This document shows, one piece after another, positions 22,601 to 33,869 of a DNA stretch of 64,000 bases. The DNA lies in NCBI GenBank assembly GCA_015143295.1, contig CM026557.1, forward strand, positions 30,041,760 to 30,105,759, read 5' to 3'. Under the pieces are notes generated by a model that ran no database searches, was not told where the DNA came from, and saw only the letters and a list, made by a program, of their open reading frames with translations. Position 1 is the stretch's first letter. Every line of letters begins with the position of its first letter. The position numbers were made by a program, and so were the translations under genes. This stretch comes from Tetracentron sinense. Lineage: Eukaryota > Streptophyta > Magnoliopsida > Trochodendrales > Trochodendraceae.

Positions 22601-22809
22601 TGTCTGGACTGTTTTGACCATATCTTTTGACTCGCTCGTCGGATTTCGACGATTCAACTTGCGTTGGGTTCGTCTTTCGAAAACACACATTTCTGACGCT
22701 TCGGAATTTCTAATTTCTCCCTTATTTATTAATTAGACTACGAAAACGGCCAATTAGCTATGAAAGTGCCATTCATTAAAGATGAAAAAGTCCGGGGTGC
22801 TACAATACC

Positions 22810-23125
22810 GGATGCCGAGGACACACGGGGGTGTCAAAAGGGTGACATGCAGGAGGTAATGTTATGGTATGACGAGATTACCAAGGAGCACAACGGATGC
22901 CGAGGACACACGGGGGTGTTGAAAAAGGTGATATGCAGGAGGTAATGCCACGGTATGGTGAGACTGCTAAGGGGCATACCGGATCCCGAGGACACGCAGG
23001 GGTGTCGAAAAGGGAGGACATGTAGGTGGTATACACTGTAGAGGTATACGCGGGATGTCGAGGACACACAGGGTGTCGAAAGGGTGCGGCATGTCCAAAA
23101 GGCACTAGTCGGATGATTTGAAATG
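22810..23125. repeat. Ogre-like 3' UTR tandem repeat, part 2
   Basis: Units begin GGATGCCGAGGACACACGG or variants at 22810, 22895, 22981 and 23053 (period 85, 86, 72). Tandem repeats in the 3' UTR are known from Ogre-type elements. ORFs crossing this array are not genes. Confidence 0.85.
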
Positions 23126-25056
23126 GCCGAGAGGCACTGGATTTTGATCAAGTATGATGCTGAGGAGTTTGGTCACACGGGGTGTGATGCTATGCAGGGA
23201 TGTCATGCAGGGGATAAAGGTGAGGGTGCTTTCCCATAACTCTGTTGATTGCAACTTACAGGGATGCATGGTGTCGGCTTCTTCTGTTGTGTCTTGCTGG
23301 AACTACTTAGTGCAGGCTAGTATGACCAGGTCTGGATACCGAAAGGTATGTTTTGAAAACATTTTTATAAAATATTTTTGGTCTTTTGTAAAAAGGTTTT
23401 GATTTCAACAAAAAGAATGTTCAACTAGCTATTAGTTTTGCCAGGAAATTGCCTTAGATAGGGCTTGGGGATCTTGTAATATGCTTTTCACTCTTGGAGA
23501 ACAGAGTATGACCCAGAAGATGTTTCATCACCGCTGGAGATGTTCATGGATATACCCGTTTGTCTTGTCACTGTTGGAGATTTAGACTCTGGCTGGGGAG
23601 AAGCTTACTGGAGAGCAAATTGGATGCTTCTGTACTCTTACTAGGGAGAGTGTATGTAGAGAGCACTGGAAAGCTTCTTCTGGATATTTGCTGGGGAATA
23701 CGACACAGTTGTAGATCGCTACTGGGGATCTGCTAGGGGGTATGACACTATCGTAGATCGTTGGTGGGGATCTGAGTTCTGTTGGAGACTAGTGTTGGGG
23801 AAGCTGCTCTTCCATACCATTTGCCAGGGACAACTGTAGGGATTTTATCTGGCTAGACTGATTGCTGCCAGATTCTATTGCCAAACTGCTCTTCAGCTTT
23901 TCTCCCCTTTTTACCCTTGGAATGACCAAGTCATGGGGTTCGCATAATTTTTGCGCGATGATTGCCGATTTTCCTCATGCATGCGAAGCTGATTGGTTTT
24001 TGTCCTTTTTCAACCCCTAATTGCAAGACTAGGTCTGGGGATCGCATGATTTTTACATAATGAGGCCACTACCAATTTTTACTCATGCCCGCGACTTACT
24101 GAGGAAACCTCTGTTTTGCTAGGGAAATCTATATTTGATGGGGAAAATGGATCTTCTCCTGTCATTGCCTGAATGGTGATCCTCTGGGGATTGGGAGACG
24201 ATGTTTCCGCTGGGGGATACAGATGGATATTGTGCTTGCACTCACAGTTTCTAGGGGATCTAGAAGGACTTAGAATAGGACGAAATGTAGGCTGGGGGAC
24301 CGAAGTTGGGGACACCTTGGGATTTCTCCTGTTTGTTGTTGATTTACACTCCCTTAGAGGTTTTGGTTTTTGGATATAGTTGAATTTCACCTTCTGGGGG
24401 ATTCTTCTGCTAAAGACTTGTGCCTTTGGTTTCCTGGTGGTTTTGTTTTGCTCCGCTGGGGAATGTTGAGAGAGGTTATCTCTGCTGGGAAGGGTGAGAG
24501 AGGTTGTCTCTGCTAAGATTAGAGAGGTTGTCTCCGCCCAGGGATTGTTTTTCAGGAGAGGTTATCCCTGAAAAATTCTTTTGTTGGGAGAAGAGTCCGA
24601 AGAGATCGTTTCTGTGGAGAGTCTCTGGCTTTTGAAATGTTTCGACTTCTATTTTGGGTTTTCCTTTTATGGAAACTTTGTAAACTTGGTGTCGACTCCG
24701 TCGGGGAAGTTGGGAGAGTTTGTCTCTGCTTGGGGAGTGACTCTGTGGGGGATAGTTGATGACTCTTTCTGGGGAAAGAAGGACTCTGCTTTAGGAGAGT
24801 CATGGGATGATTACCCTTTTTTGTGACCGCACCTGATTTGTCAGGTTACCTATGTACCCTTTGCAGGATCAGGTCATGACGTAGTTCAGGTAAATGCCAC
24901 AGAGGGCAAGGGAGGGTGTCCCTGAAAAAGTGTAATGAAAGAAGGGCTATCAGGCTCGAGGGGCTAACTAGCGAATTTCATTGATTTGTAAACGGGTTAC
25001 AGGAAAGAGGGAAGAAGAGTGTGCCAAGGATGGCCTCTTGTCATTTCCCGGAGAAA
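23126..25056 (-). other. Ogre-like 3' untranslated region, no convincing gene
   Basis: About 1.9 kb downstream of integrase. 23460-24830 is full of short CTGGGGA, GCTGGGGA and GAGAGAGGTT words at irregular intervals. Ser/Pro-rich open frames of about 80-100 codons on the minus strand (24079-24390, 24552-24803) reflect this composition and resemble no family I know. Confidence 0.6.
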
Positions 25057-25320
25057 CTACAAGTGCAAAGCACCTATCAGATCTAAAGCGTAGTATCTTT
25101 TGACCTTTTCCAGGTTGACAGGCTCTGGGAGGTCTTTGTCATCCATATGTCCGAGTCGAAGGACGCCGCCTGAGAATTTGTCTCGGACGATGTATGGGCC
25201 TTCGTAGTTGGGAGTGAACTTGCCCATTGGGTCAGGGCGGTTTAGCAACATTTTCTGGAGAACCAGGTCACCGATCTCGATGTTTCTTGGCTTGACTTTC
25301 TTGTTGAATGCCCTAGCCAT
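25057..25320 (-). pseudogene. Ogre-like integrase C-terminal region
   Basis: The frame reads ARAFNKKVKPRNIEIGDLVL and later GKFTPNYEGPYIV, the conserved C-terminal DNA-binding part of Tat/Ogre integrases. It is separated from the catalytic core by about 90 bases with a stop, so integrase is broken. Confidence 0.88.
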
Positions 25321-25413
25321 GCGCGTTTGATAGGCCTGAGAATGATTGATGGCTTTCAGTCCCCACTCTTTAATCAGATTCAGCTGCTTATACAGGGTCT
25401 ATGCCCATTCTGC

Positions 25414-26214
25414 TTATGAGAGCTCTGCTTCCATTAATACCCGGAGTGATGGAATCTGTAATTCGACAGGGAGGACTACTTCCATACCATAGGCCAGAGA
25501 GAATGGTGTAGCCCCAGTTGAGGTTCGGATGGACGTTCTGTAGGCCATGAGCGCATAGGGGAGCATCTCAAGCCAGGCAGAGTACTTGGTGGTCATCTTC
25601 TTAATGATTTTCTTCAGATTTTTGTTAGCGGCTTCAACTGTACCATTAGTCTGTGGCCTGTATGGTGTAGAGTTCTGATACTGGATCTTATATTTCTGGC
25701 AGAGGTCAGTCATCCCCTTGTTGCAGAAGTTGAGAGCATTGTTTGTTATAATCTCATATAGGATCCTATATTGAAAGATGATATCCCTTTTCAGAAAACG
25801 TTGAACCATTGAGGCTGTGACGTTGGTATAAGAGGCTACTTCAACCCACGTTTTGAAATAATCAATTGTAACCAGAATAAATCGATGTCCGTTAAATGCT
25901 TTTGGAACTATGGGTCTGATGACGTCAATGCCCCAAGTAGAGAATGACCAAGGAGTAGTGAGATTGTGCAGCCTGTTTGATGGTGCATTTACCCTGTCAG
26001 CATAGATTTGGCACTGGTGGCACTTCCGTATGTGCTTGCAATAGTCTATTTTCAAGGTGGACCAGTAGTAGCCCGGTCTGAGTATCTTCTTAGATAGCAT
26101 CAACCCGTTCATGTGTGGGCCGCAAGTTCCTTCATGAACTTCTTCGACTACCTGTGCTGCTTTACTGGTATCTAGGCATCTAAGCCAGAGTAGGTTCGGC
26201 GACCTTTTGTACAA
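25414..26214 (-). pseudogene. Ogre-like integrase core, catalytic Asp lost
   Basis: The 266-codon frame has the zinc site (H27, H34, C65, C68) and the core. The first catalytic Asp is D97 (WGIDVI) and the Glu is E194 (TVEAANKN). The second catalytic Asp is replaced by Asn: ITNNALNF (N158) where relatives have ITDNG. The spacing of 35 residues to E194 is kept. The integrase is therefore dead by active-site change as well as by flanking stops. It inserted element DNA in an ancestor. Confidence 0.92.
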
Positions 26215-26511
26215 GATGCCCCCTGATAGGACAAACTGAATGACCAGTCTTCTGATTGCCCGACGGTCCGTTTTGGTAGCATTGAGTGGGAAGGTCCCAT
26301 CTTCGAGATACTGCTTGATGTCTACATACCACGACTTGTCGTCTGATACTTCATCGATCTAAAGGCAATAGGTAAGCTGATCCTGTTGCTGAATTTCAAT
26401 CGGCCAGAGCATGAAGCCTATAGGGATCTGTACCATGGAAGCGAGAGTGGCCAGTGCGTCGGTGAATCTATTTTGTTTCTTGGACCTGTGAGTGCAGCTG
26501 ATTCTTCTAAA

Positions 26512-26925
26512 CTAACTGATTAGTAGATTGGGGTAGGCTAAGTACGTGACTAGCCTTGCTTCTCGGATGGCGTAAGATTTGTTCACCTGACAGATTACCA
26601 GAGATGAGTCATCGTAGACGTCAACCTCCTTGATCCTAATGTCCAGGGCTTCTTTCAGTTCGGCTATGCACGTCTCATATTCTGCCTCGTTGTTGGAGCA
26701 TTTGAACTTCAGCTTAACCGAGATAGGGAGGTGTGCTCCATTAGGAGAGATCAGGACTGCTCCTACCCCATGCCCATGACTGTTGGTAGCTCCGTCAAAG
26801 TATAACTCCCAGCCGGAGTACTCTTGTTCATCTGCTTCTGCATACAGGATGGTTTCGTCTGAAAACCGATCATGTACAAACATGTAGTCTTGTGCTAGAC
26901 TATGGGCAAGGTGATCTGCTCTCAC
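26512..26925 (-). pseudogene. Second (additional) RNase H of the Ogre-like element
   Basis: The frame has the signature of the extra RNase H found in the Tat/Ogre branch: LYFDGATN (D44), SNNEAEYE (E80) and VYDDSSLV (D106). It follows a first, decayed RNase H and precedes integrase. Having two RNase H domains is the strongest lineage marker here. The 300 bases to the integrase contain only linker sequence with stops. Confidence 0.9.
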
Positions 26926-27242
26926 CTACCCCTTGATTGACTTCTGAGTCATATACGTGATGTCGAATTCAGACAACATCATAAGCCATCGGGTAGTTCT
27001 TCCGGTGGTGGCTGGCATTTCTAGTAGGTACTTAAGTGGGTCCATTTGGGAGATCAGGATTACTGGATAGGAAAACAGATAGTACCAGAGATGCCGAGTT
27101 GCCCAGACCAGTGCCAGATATGTCTTCTCAAGAGGACTGTACCGCTCTTCATACTCTAGCAGGAGTTTACTAATATAGTAGATGGCTTGCTTTTTTTGCC
27201 TGTCACATCATGTTTTGCTAGGATGCACCTCATGGAGGTCTC
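26926..27242 (-). pseudogene. First RNase H remnant of the Ogre-like element
   Basis: The minus strand, in interrupted frames, gives pieces such as LEKTYLALVWATRHLWYYL, PVILISQMDPLKYLLE and TGRTTRWLMMLSEFDI, typical of the RNase H directly after RT in Tat elements. No complete frame remains. Confidence 0.8.
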
Positions 27243-27998
27243 TTATGCAGAGATGTAGAGTAGCAGTGGCTGTCCCAGTGTAGGGGGCACAAGTACTGGA
27301 GGATTTAGAAGATACTGCTTTAATCTGTCAAAGACTTCTTGATATTCTGTTGTCCAAACGGTGGGTGTGTTCTTCCGGAGAAGCTTGAAGATCGGCTCAC
27401 ATATCAGAGTGAGCTGCGAGATGAATCTACTGATGTACTGAATTCTGCCCAAGAACGCTTGGATTTTCTTTTCAATATGGTGAGTCGGCATTTCGATGAT
27501 AGCTCTAGCTTTAGCTGGATCGATCTCGATGCCTCTCTTGCTGACTATGAAGCCAAGAAGCTTTCCTGATAAGGCTCTAAAGACACACTTGGCTGGATTT
27601 AGTCTCAGGCCGAACTCTCGGAGTCTGTTACAGAATCTCTTCAAGTCTTCAGGGTGTTGCTTGGTAGTAGGAGACTTGACGATCATGTCATCCACATAGA
27701 TTTCTGTTGACTTGTGGATCATGCCGTGGAACAGTGTCGTCATGGCCCTCTGGTAGGTTGCCACTGCGTTCTTGGGCCCGAAGGGCATGACCTTGTAGCA
27801 GAATGTGCCCAAAGGTGTGATGAAGGATTTTTTCTCTATGTCTTCTTTTGCCATCCTGATTTGCTTGTATCCGGAGAAGCCATCCATAAATGAGAGTGTC
27901 TCATGTCCTGCAGTATTGTCAATTAGAATGTCGATGTGCGGGAGAGGAAAGTTGTCTTTGGGGCTTGCCCTATTCAGATTCCGGTAGTTAATACACAT
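27243..27998 (-). pseudogene. Ogre-like reverse transcriptase core
   Basis: The 251-codon frame shows CINYRNLNRASPKDNFPLP, FMDGFSGYKQI, VMPFGPKNAVATYQRAM and the catalytic YVDD (101-104), then the thumb region. A TGA just before the first Met is a nonsense change in the conserved block that continues from 28086-28514. RT copies RNA into DNA; this copy is broken. Confidence 0.93.
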
Positions 27999-28085
27999 TC
28001 AGACCTTGCCGTCCTTCTTGGGTACCTGGACAATATTGGCCAACCACTCAGGATAGGTTACTATTGCCAAGAAGCCTACACTGAT

Positions 28086-28514
28086 CTACTTCTCAACTTC
28101 TTCCTTGACCTTCTGTGACCATTCGGGCCTCATTCGTCTCAGTTTCTGGTTTACTAGTCTGACATCGGGGTTCAGGGGCAGTCTGTGCACTACCAATACT
28201 AGGTCTAGGCCGGGCCTGTCTATATATGACCAGGCGAAGACGTCACTATAGCTCTTCAGAAAGCTAATCATGTCTGCTCTTTGCTGAGGGCTCATGCTTG
28301 TGCCGATCTTGACTAGTTGGGGGTTGTCTGTGGATCCCAGATTGACTATTTCACTGTCTTTCCAATTTGACTGCAAAAGTCCTTCGCTGTGCTCAAAGAG
28401 GTCCAGAATTTTCTGAGGCGGTTCCTCTTCCTGTTTTGAGTCATACTCTACTTCGGAGAGCTCAAGGAGGGTTTGAGGGGTAGCCTTGTCAGAGGTAATT
28501 TCCTGACAAATCAA
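28086..28514 (-). pseudogene. Ogre-like RT N-terminal part
   Basis: The frame contains DMISFLKSYSDVFAWSY, GLDLVLVVHRLPLNPDVRLV and KLRRMRPEWSQKVKEEVEK, the standard entry into Tat-type RT. It ends in a TAG where relatives continue, then RT resumes at 27998. An acceptor-like TTTGTCAG lies at its upstream edge. Confidence 0.88.
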
Positions 28515-28871
28515 TTTGCTTCAGTTTAGCATGCTTATGATTTTTTGTTTTTGTTGACTTCAGGACACTAGGCCTTCCAGGGGAAGAGTCCCTGTGATTT
28601 TGTCATCAGCTGATATGAAATGTTTTTTTTTTCGAAAACATGATTTTAAGTCAAAACATCTAATTTTTATTGACAAAATGATGGCTTGTTACAAAAATGA
28701 CTCGACAAAAAAGGAGGCCAACAATGGCTTGCCATTTGGATTTTACAAATGGGAGCAAAAGAGAGATAGATGAAGGAGAATGGTGATGCTTGGTCACTGC
28801 TGTCTCGGACCAACCTGTCTTGCACTGTGCTTGCCCCAGCCCTAAATGGTCTCAAAGGTGAGAGCCTCAGT
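28515..28871 (-). other. Non-coding gap between protease and RT (possible Ogre-type intron)
   Basis: About 360 bases without a usable frame, with AT-rich and polypyrimidine tracts (minus strand). In Ogre elements an intron is described between the protease and RT. Donor-like ATTG|GTAGAC (28876) and acceptor TTTGTCAG (28503) exist, but the flanking reading frames do not join, so this stays tentative. Confidence 0.4.
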
Positions 28872-29108
28872 CTACCAATGGATTAGTGGCTGGCGACTGG
28901 AGGACGCTTCGGTGCTGTTGGAGAGGGTGTAGACCTTGTCTCTTGCTGGATATTCTGCTTCGGTAGCATCTTCGACAGTTAGCTCTTCGAACATTTGGGC
29001 AATGTTGAAGACTTTCGGATCTAGAATCCCTGAATATTCATCACTGGGCTGGGGGATTAAGGCAACAAGTGCAAAAGAGGTTTCTAGGTAGGTTTCAAAG
29101 ATTCCCAC
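28872..29108 (-). pseudogene. Ogre-like protease-RT spacer region
   Basis: A short acidic frame with PQPSDEYSGILDPKVFNIAQ and MFEELTVEDATEAE. It lies between the protease and the RT entry, in the position of the poorly conserved spacer of Tat elements. No domain is recognised. Confidence 0.5.
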
Positions 29109-29348
29109 GGGGAAGGTTACAGAGATGTGTGGTCGGGGCTCAAGTTTTGTCGACTATCTGCTCTTTTTAGTCAACTTGGAGAGGTAGTCCTCGTATTTGG
29201 GCTTGTATCCCAATCCGAAGGGAGATGTGTAGCCAGGAGGCATGTATCTCTTCTTCATGCCTTGATTCCTGGCACCGAGACCATTTCCTGGTTGGTAGTT
29301 CATTTTGGCCATCATTCTGACAAATTGCGGCACTACGTGCTAGCTTTG

Positions 29349-30005
29349 TTATTCCACCTGGGTGATAGAACTAACTTGCTCGAACTGGAATGTCATGAAG
29401 GCAGTGCTTTGCCTCAATTCCTGGACGTCCCCGAAGGAACTTGCCAACTCCTCAGAAGGAATGACGACTAGGCGATCATCCTGGATGAACTTGATTCTTT
29501 GGTGTAGAGAGGAGGGAATGGCTCCGACCGCGTGGATCCACGGTCTCCCTAAGAGTAAGGTGAATGAGGCTGGCACATTTACAACCTGAAAGTTCGTTGA
29601 GAACTGAGCTGGCCCAACCCCGATGGTCAAATTGATATCACCTAGGTTTTGCCTGGTGGTGTTATCAAAAGCCCTGATGGTTATGGGTCTCTTATTCACT
29701 TGATTGAGGTTCAGGCCCAGGTTTTGTAGTGTGGAAAGTGTACAGACATTTAACAAGGAGCCATTGTCGATGAGCACTGATGAAAATGTTCTGTCCATGC
29801 ATTGAACTGCTATGTACAGGGCTCGAGTGTGATCCCTGTCATTATCCGGTATTTCTTCCTCTGTAAAGGAAAGGATTCTAGATTCGAGGACTTGCTCTAC
29901 CATTTGCCCTAGCTTCTCGGGAGTTATGTCTAGAGTTACGTGGGCATTGCCAAATACTCGGAGCAGTTGCTTCCTGTGGTGCTCTGAAGTTAAAAGAAGA
30001 CCCAA
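29349..30005 (-). pseudogene. Ogre-like aspartic protease
   Basis: The 218-codon frame has the active site VLIDNGSLLNVC (DNGS at 80-83), the form usual in Tat/Ogre proteases, and the later LLLGRPWIHAVGAIPSSLHQ. It would cut the Gag-Pol precursor. It follows gag remains (30006-30603) and precedes the spacer. The frame itself is fairly intact, but its neighbours are not. Confidence 0.9.
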
Positions 30006-30608
30006 GATAAAAATATCTGTGCTGGGACCTGGCTTAATTGTTGAGCGATATTGAACTCCTCTGCCTTTTCTAGGATTTTCAACAAAACTACTGAATCAGC
30101 TGCTTCCTTTTGTGGGTCTAACACCCTTGTTTTTTCTTTCTTTATACCCTTCACCTTTACCGGCTCAGTTGTGGGAGGTTGATATACCTGGCTAGATCCA
30201 GTTAAGTTGGCTATGCTCTCGCTCTCAAGGATGAGGGAGCGGGGAGCGGGTACTCGGTTGAGGTCAAAAGGCAGTTCTAGGATGTAAGGGATCCGGACAA
30301 GACCTGAAGAGGTTGAGGCTTGAGGTTGAGTTGTAGGCCAATTTGTAAGGCAAGGGATAGTATAGATGATCTATTCGGGGACAGGTATCTGGATTGGAGA
30401 CTGAATAGCCTGTATGTTTGACTGGAGAAAGGGGATTATGAGAGGGGATCGGTAAAAGGGCCTGATGATGCCATCATCAACTGTGGGTGTACTGGGTCCT
30501 GGCTACCCTACCCGGGCTCTTCCCACTAAATAAAGTTAATTTGATTGTTATGTGGGGGCAGTGACACCAGATTGATGCAGGTGTTGCTGGGGGCTAGCTC
30601 AAACCTTT
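30006..30608 (-). pseudogene. Ogre-like gag-protease linker remnant
   Basis: This is the region between the gag zinc-finger part (right of the nested element) and the protease. Proline- and glutamine-rich coding traces with stops are present. The gag-only element inserted at 30609, with CCTTT (30604-30608) as the left target-site copy. Confidence 0.6.
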
Positions 30609-32086
30609 TGAAAAAATAAAATTTCGGTGAACCTCAAATCAAGGTTTGAGTTGAGAACTCACAAAGTCAAGGGGATGGTTAGGGCTTCCTATAAGTCTAT
30701 CTGCCATTTTTGATGTTTTAACAATTAAGTTATTAAGTTAAGGGATGATGTACTTTAAGTACGGAAAATAGAAAGCCAAGCAAATCAAAACACAAGGATT
30801 TTTACCTGGAAACCCTTCTGGGAAAAACCACGGGACCTAGTCCAGTCATGAGAATCCACTAAGACAAAGTAAACAAGAACTTACAAGACTCGAACTTGAC
30901 TCCTTCGGACTCGACACTTCGATCCTTCAGTTCTTAGTCCTCCACGCCTTGAAAATTCACCATGTACTCTCAAGTCCCGTGATCAACCGCAGCCGCTTGT
31001 ACTTTTCTTTGTGTCTCAAAAACAGTACACGATCTTCCAATTGATCTCCGTCAATGACGGCTTCGGAATCCACCGACCAAATCACTCTACCACGATCCTT
31101 CTTGGATCGATCTCCTTCCTAAAGGATCCGGAACACTCTAGCTAAGGTGTTCTATCCAGAACGGGTTGATGGTTTGATAAGAATCATCACCTAGATGGAC
31201 TCCTTCAATGTACAAATCCAAACAAGCTAATATGGAGCTTTAGGCTTGTAATCTCTAGGTAGAATGCACCTAACAAAGAGTGTAGAGAACAAAAATTTCC
31301 ATAGGTTCAATAACCTCTGGAGAAACTTAAAAACCCTCTCCACACACTCCCTAAGTTGTACTCCACGAAGTGGAAGGGTTCTAACTTTATAAGGAATCAA
31401 AAACCAAGAGTAGAAGTTGCTAAAAAGAGTTTAAAACCAAAGGGGAAAGCAAAAAAATGATTTTGGAAAGTTTCCCATATCAGGGTCGACCCCCAAGGAT
31501 ACTTGGGTCGACCCTAATGTACACTTGGGTCGACCCTCAAATTTTTGACTTGCTGTCCAATTTCACCATACTAAATTTTGGCACTTCAGGGCCGACCCTC
31601 AACGCCCAGGGTCGACCCTGAGGTGAAAACCAAAATTAAAACTTTGTCTTCAGCTCTTGGTCCCTTCACAAAAGTTGTAGCGCTTTTCGACGAGGTTGAT
31701 TTGACATATTATGGAGCAAAATCTGAGCTACGTTTTAGGAGATATGCCCAAAACAAGCAACCTTGGTTTTTTGAAAAGATTTCAGATTTTAAAACAAGTT
31801 TTGCATTGTTTATCTCATCACCTAGGGTCCGTATGATTTGTCTAGGATACTTACCACCTAAGGCGTCATATTAGGGTTATTCTAAGTTAATTCCCCCACC
31901 TATGGTAGTATGGTATCAAGGTCCCTTACCATCCTATGAAGGAAATGATCAAACCAAGTCTTCAACGGTCTTCAACTTCACTTGTTTGCGAATGTTTGAC
32001 GGTAACAACACAAGATACACACCTAGACACCTAGATTCATTTGTTTTGACACTGGAATATGCCAATACATAAAACATGGACTTACA
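30609..32086 (-). repeat. Gag-only element 3' LTR
   Basis: 1478 bp, TGAAAAAATAAAATTTCGG to GGACTTACA on the plus strand. It contains a GGGTCGACCC palindrome cluster at about 31485-31625. A short open frame at 31578-31874 has a counterpart at 36876-37172 only because the LTRs are copies. Confidence 0.9.
31485..31625. repeat. GGGTCGACCC palindrome cluster
   Basis: Five copies of GGGTCGACCC, one degenerate as GGGCCGACCC, within about 140 bases. The other LTR has a matching cluster at 36763-36920 with an extra ~20-bp unit. Confidence 0.9.
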
Positions 32087-32100
32087 ATCTCCCCCTTTGA
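32087..32100 (-). other. Polypurine tract of the gag-only element
   Basis: On the minus strand, TGTCAAAGGGGGAGAT lies directly before the 3' LTR, the typical copia arrangement. Confidence 0.85.
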
Positions 32101-33860
32101 CAATTCCGTGGCAAAACCAAACTGAAGTACATGACTTGGCACAAACTCACCCAAACACATCAAAACGGTGAATTAAGACATTACATGACTCCAACACTCT
32201 TACATGATATCAATTGACAAATCATCTTAAATTAAGACACTTAAATCAGTCTGTCAAATAAAATTAGTCTATTGCAACTCTGCACCTGCACATGCTCATA
32301 AACTAAACACCTAATGAAGCATGTATGGTATATGAAAGTATATAAACACAGGTAATGGAAGGAATGTACTGAACTTGGGAAATAATACCCAACATTCTCC
32401 CCCTTTTTGGCACAATTGCCAAAGGTAATCTTGATGCCAATATCACAAAAAAATATACCAATTTAACATATGAGAAATATCAAGGCAACCACAGTACAAC
32501 CAAGTAAATGCAGACAATGCGGGGACTGAAGAGCGGCGAACAAGATAGAGATATAATGCATAAACTCCCCCTCAACAACTCAAGCACATAACTCTCCCTC
32601 AACAACTCAACATGATCTTCTCTCCCTAAGATCAAGGACACCACAAAAAACAGGGCACTAATGCTAGAAAGGCCCATGACTAAATAAAAAGAAAACACAA
32701 AATACTAATGCTAAAAAGGTATCATGTGCCACATAAATATGCATTAAAAGCATTCCAAGCAGTAGTAATTTAAAATTACAAATCCAATGAAGAACATGAT
32801 TAGTTAGTTCGACTGATGATACACATCTAACTAAATCTCACAGAATGCTAAATCATAGCCAATTCACTTTGACACATTTAGTGAATAGTTCAAAAGTGAA
32901 GCATTGCGTGTAGTGGTGGTCTGACAAGAAACTAGATCAAGGTTTCTTTCTCTTTCCAAGGATATGACATTAACCACTAAGGGGACTCCCGAAGACATAA
33001 ATCTTAGAAGTCAAACCTTGTTAGATCCAGATATACTGATTTTTTATATTTTGGTGCTCCTTTTTCCATTTCTTTTACTTTTAGTCAAATACCTCTAAAC
33101 ATGGTAAGATTTCTTTTGATGCTCTTTAACTGAACATATTGTTTTCATGCAATGATGACTTTCACACTATCCGGGTAGGTAGTCCTGGCTATTGGCAGTA
33201 GGGGCTTTCACTCTAGTGACCCAGATAGATACCTACTGTTCGCCTAGGTAGCCATTTCATACTGTTTGCATCCAATAGTGACTTCATACTATCCTAGTAG
33301 GTAGCCATTTTCATTGCAACAATTTTAGCTCATGGAGGATACACAAAATGGGGATGACTAACAAAAATGGTCATTCTAGATTGGTCATCCAAGGTCACAC
33401 TATTGGGATATGTCAAACACCTATAGATTGCAAAATAGACCTCTCAACAGAATCAGTTAGAGTGCATGTGAAATTTGTAAAGCATACACACATGAATAAG
33501 TCTTTAACTGTTCAAGATAAATCGGTCTAATTTTCAGCCTAACCAAGAGACTATGAAGGTGACATATCCTCAATCAGCAACAAACTCATCTTCAACCCTA
33601 GACAAGTATAGAAATAATGATCACATAAGGAATGCAGATCATGCAAGTCAAACAAGGGCAAAAAAAAGTCTTTTTGGATTTTATGGTTTTTCAATGTTTT
33701 TAGATTTTTCAAAATAAAGAAAACTGAAAAACATACCAAAGCAAATAAAGACTAGTAAAAAGAAAGACTACTAGTATACACAAATAGCATAGCACTAGGA
33801 CAAGATAAGACACTAACAGCACACCCTTGGCTAAGACAGGCATGGGCTAAGTGAAGCCCT
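32101..33860 (-). other. Non-coding interior of the gag-only element
   Basis: This is where pol would be in an autonomous element. I see no pol motif in any frame. Short repeats around TACCTAGGTAGCC and ATACTATCC occur at 33160-33310. AT-rich throughout. Confidence 0.7.
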
Positions 33861-33869
33861 TCAGGTATT

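Larger units (their letters stand above)
12519..22804 (-). mobile_element. E1: nearly intact Tekay/Del-type chromovirus, TSD ATACC
   Basis: The element is bounded by LTRs of 2578 bp (12519-15096) and 2564 bp (20241-22804), running TGTCACGCCCC to GGGGTGCTACA on the plus strand. ATACC flanks it at 12514-12518 and 22805-22809. In coding order it has a 5' LTR, Met PBS, gag, protease, RT, RNase H, integrase, chromodomain, polypurine tract and 3' LTR. The chromodomain and long LTRs fit the Tekay (Del) lineage. The LTRs differ by few point changes and by repeat number, so the insertion is recent. The one obvious coding defect is a +1 frameshift at 17248-17250. Confidence 0.96.
20241..22804 (-). repeat. 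E1 5' LTR
   Basis: It is nearly identical to 12519-15096. Differences include seven rather than eight minisatellite units (20941-21425) and one extra 21-bp duplication in the palindrome array (about 22540-22582). The LTR should hold the promoter and polyadenylation signals; I did not assign a TATA box. Confidence 0.95.

Noticed and set aside
22834..23151. Cys/Pro-rich frames on the minus strand
   Set aside because: Generated by the 3' UTR tandem repeat of the Ogre-like element.
24079..24803. Ser/Pro-rich minus-strand frames downstream of integrase
   Set aside because: Low-complexity 3' UTR; no homology recognised and no support beyond length.
28503..28876. Ogre-type intron between protease and RT
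   Set aside because: Splice-like signals exist but joining them does not keep frame in this decayed copy, so it is listed only as a gap with a low-confidence note.
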